A DNA stretch of 64,000 nt from Eremococcus coleocola DSM 15696 (GTDB lineage Bacteria > Bacillota > Bacilli > Lactobacillales > Aerococcaceae): assembly GCF_000428865.1 (NCBI RefSeq), contig NZ_KE386807.1, positions 25,234 to 89,233 of the forward strand, in the 5' to 3' direction. The translations under genes were made by a program, and so were the position numbers. Below are positions 63,433 to 64,000 of this stretch, piece after piece. Positions within the stretch are counted from its first letter, which is position 1, and the number at the start of each line of letters is the position of its first letter. The notes beneath the pieces were generated by a model. That model worked only from the letters and a program-made list of their open reading frames with translations. It did no database searches and was not told where the DNA came from.

Positions 63433-64000
63433 ATGATTCAATATCCTGCTGGTCAAGGCCCCCAATCTCATCAAAAACATGTAAAAACCAAAGCAAGCGC
63501 TATGAAACAATCAAAAACTATTTATGGTAGTCGCGGCATGACCTTAGAAGAGCGTCTAAATCAGAGCAATGAGTATTATTTAAGTCGAAATATAGCAGTT
63601 ATCCATAAAAAGCCTACCCCAATTCAAGTTGTAAAAGTTGATTATCCTAAACGAGCAGCAGCTAGGATTACTGAGGCTTATTATCGTCATGCCTCAACCA
63701 CTGATTATAATGGTATTTATCAAGGATATTACGTTGACTTTGAAGCAAAAGAAACCAAAAATAAGTCAGGGTTCCCCCTTTCCAACTTGCCCCAACATCA
63801 ACAAGAGCATATGGCTGCATGTCTGGAAGCTGGCGGCTTAGTTTTTGTGATTATTTCTTTTACTGCTTATAATGAAATTTATTTACTCCCCTATCAAATG
63901 ATTAAAGCTTTCCAAGAAGATTCAAACAAACAGAGTGTTCCCTATAAATATATCAAAGAGCATGGTTATGTTTGTCCTTCCGCTTACCAACCAACTATTA
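63433..64000 (+). CDS. recU: Holliday junction resolvase RecU (3' end cut by window edge)
   Basis: Dimeric nuclease that resolves recombination intermediates in Gram-positive bacteria. The frame runs from the ATG at 63433 (AAAGGAGG upstream) to the last base with no stop, 189 codons, nearly the full 200-residue family length. Motifs: SRGMTLEERLNQSNEYYL at the start, ARITEAYYRHASTTDYNG, and the catalytic YYVDFEAKETKN (Asp, Glu, Lys). HGYVCPSAYQPT is near the C-terminus. Divergent from tig. In this phylum recU is usually followed by a class A penicillin-binding protein, which would lie outside. Confidence 0.93.
   Translation, partial: MIQYPAGQGPQSHQKHVKTKASAMKQSKTIYGSRGMTLEERLNQSNEYYLSRNIAVIHKKPTPIQVVKVDYPKRAAARITEAYYRHASTTDYNGIYQGYYVDFEAKETKNKSGFPLSNLPQHQQEHMAACLEAGGLVFVIISFTAYNEIYLLPYQMIKAFQEDSNKQSVPYKYIKEHGYVCPSAYQPTI

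Noticed and set aside
1-64000. CRISPR arrays, tRNA/rRNA genes, prophage or insertion-sequence ends
   Set aside because: Read through for repeat-spacer patterns, CCA-tailed cloverleafs, transposase motifs and att-like repeats; only the two direct repeats reported above were found. A tRNAscan or ISfinder run could still find degenerate cases.

Overview
The window is chromosomal DNA from a low-GC Gram-positive bacterium of the order Lactobacillales. The evidence is the gene set: an SpxB-type pyruvate oxidase, pyruvate formate-lyase with its activase, a RexAB-type recombination nuclease, a stand-alone glucose-type PTS IIA, RecU, strong AGGAGG ribosome binding sites and CcpA-type cre sites. The gene order and content would suit the Aerococcaceae (Aerococcus/Facklamia-like), but that family placement is an inference. 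No rRNA, tRNA, CRISPR array, prophage or intact insertion sequence was found. Nearly all genes are on the minus strand.

Layout. 1-2300 (+): the 3' part of a LysM-SH3-like-amidase, a PTS IIA protein and a small unknown protein. 2544-3093: a decayed gene. 3.2-14 kb (-): pyruvate oxidase, a drug-efflux permease, an FMN enzyme, a HerA-like ATPase/lepB/mscS operon, then pflB-pflA. Pox and pfl both carry cre sites upstream of their promoters, so carbon-catabolite control of the pyruvate node is likely. 14-23 kb: small metabolic genes, two GNAT acetyltransferases and a broken partial duplicate, a drug/metabolite transporter, a tRNA-editing protein, a PAP2 phosphatase with a diacylglycerol-kinase-like gene, a regulator/ABC transporter cassette, and a frameshifted zincin-like membrane protein. 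23.2-24.6 kb: a cation/proton antiporter preceded by a convincing fluoride riboswitch and terminator. 24.8-27.3 kb: an unusual 835-residue adenosine-deaminase-fold protein with a C-terminal SLOG-like domain. 27.5-30.1 kb: an M20 amidohydrolase with two membrane proteins. 30.2-31.8 kb: mgtE interrupted by a perfect 265-bp tandem duplication. 31.9-34.1 kb: a LysR regulator divergent from an orphan CofE-type ligase. 34.2-46.2 kb: lipoproteins, a CPBP pseudogene, an iron alcohol dehydrogenase, prolyl aminopeptidase, a secreted VOC protein, a deoxynucleoside kinase, rluD-lspA, and a YkyA-like/DUF4015 pair. 46.3-63.2 kb (-): a conserved housekeeping block, tig, clpX, ysxC, dnaG, rpoD, trmK, nif3-like, pepT, rexB, rexA. 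recU starts divergently and runs off the right edge.

The most notable features are (i) the reversible-looking tandem duplication that breaks mgtE, (ii) the fluoride riboswitch linked to a CPA2-type antiporter rather than crcB, (iii) the deaminase-SLOG fusion, which may be a nucleotide-signal or defence enzyme, and (iv) a high load of gene relics: CPBP protease, DUF3267, GNAT copy, response-regulator N-terminus, ABC ATPase C-terminus and an unknown gene.
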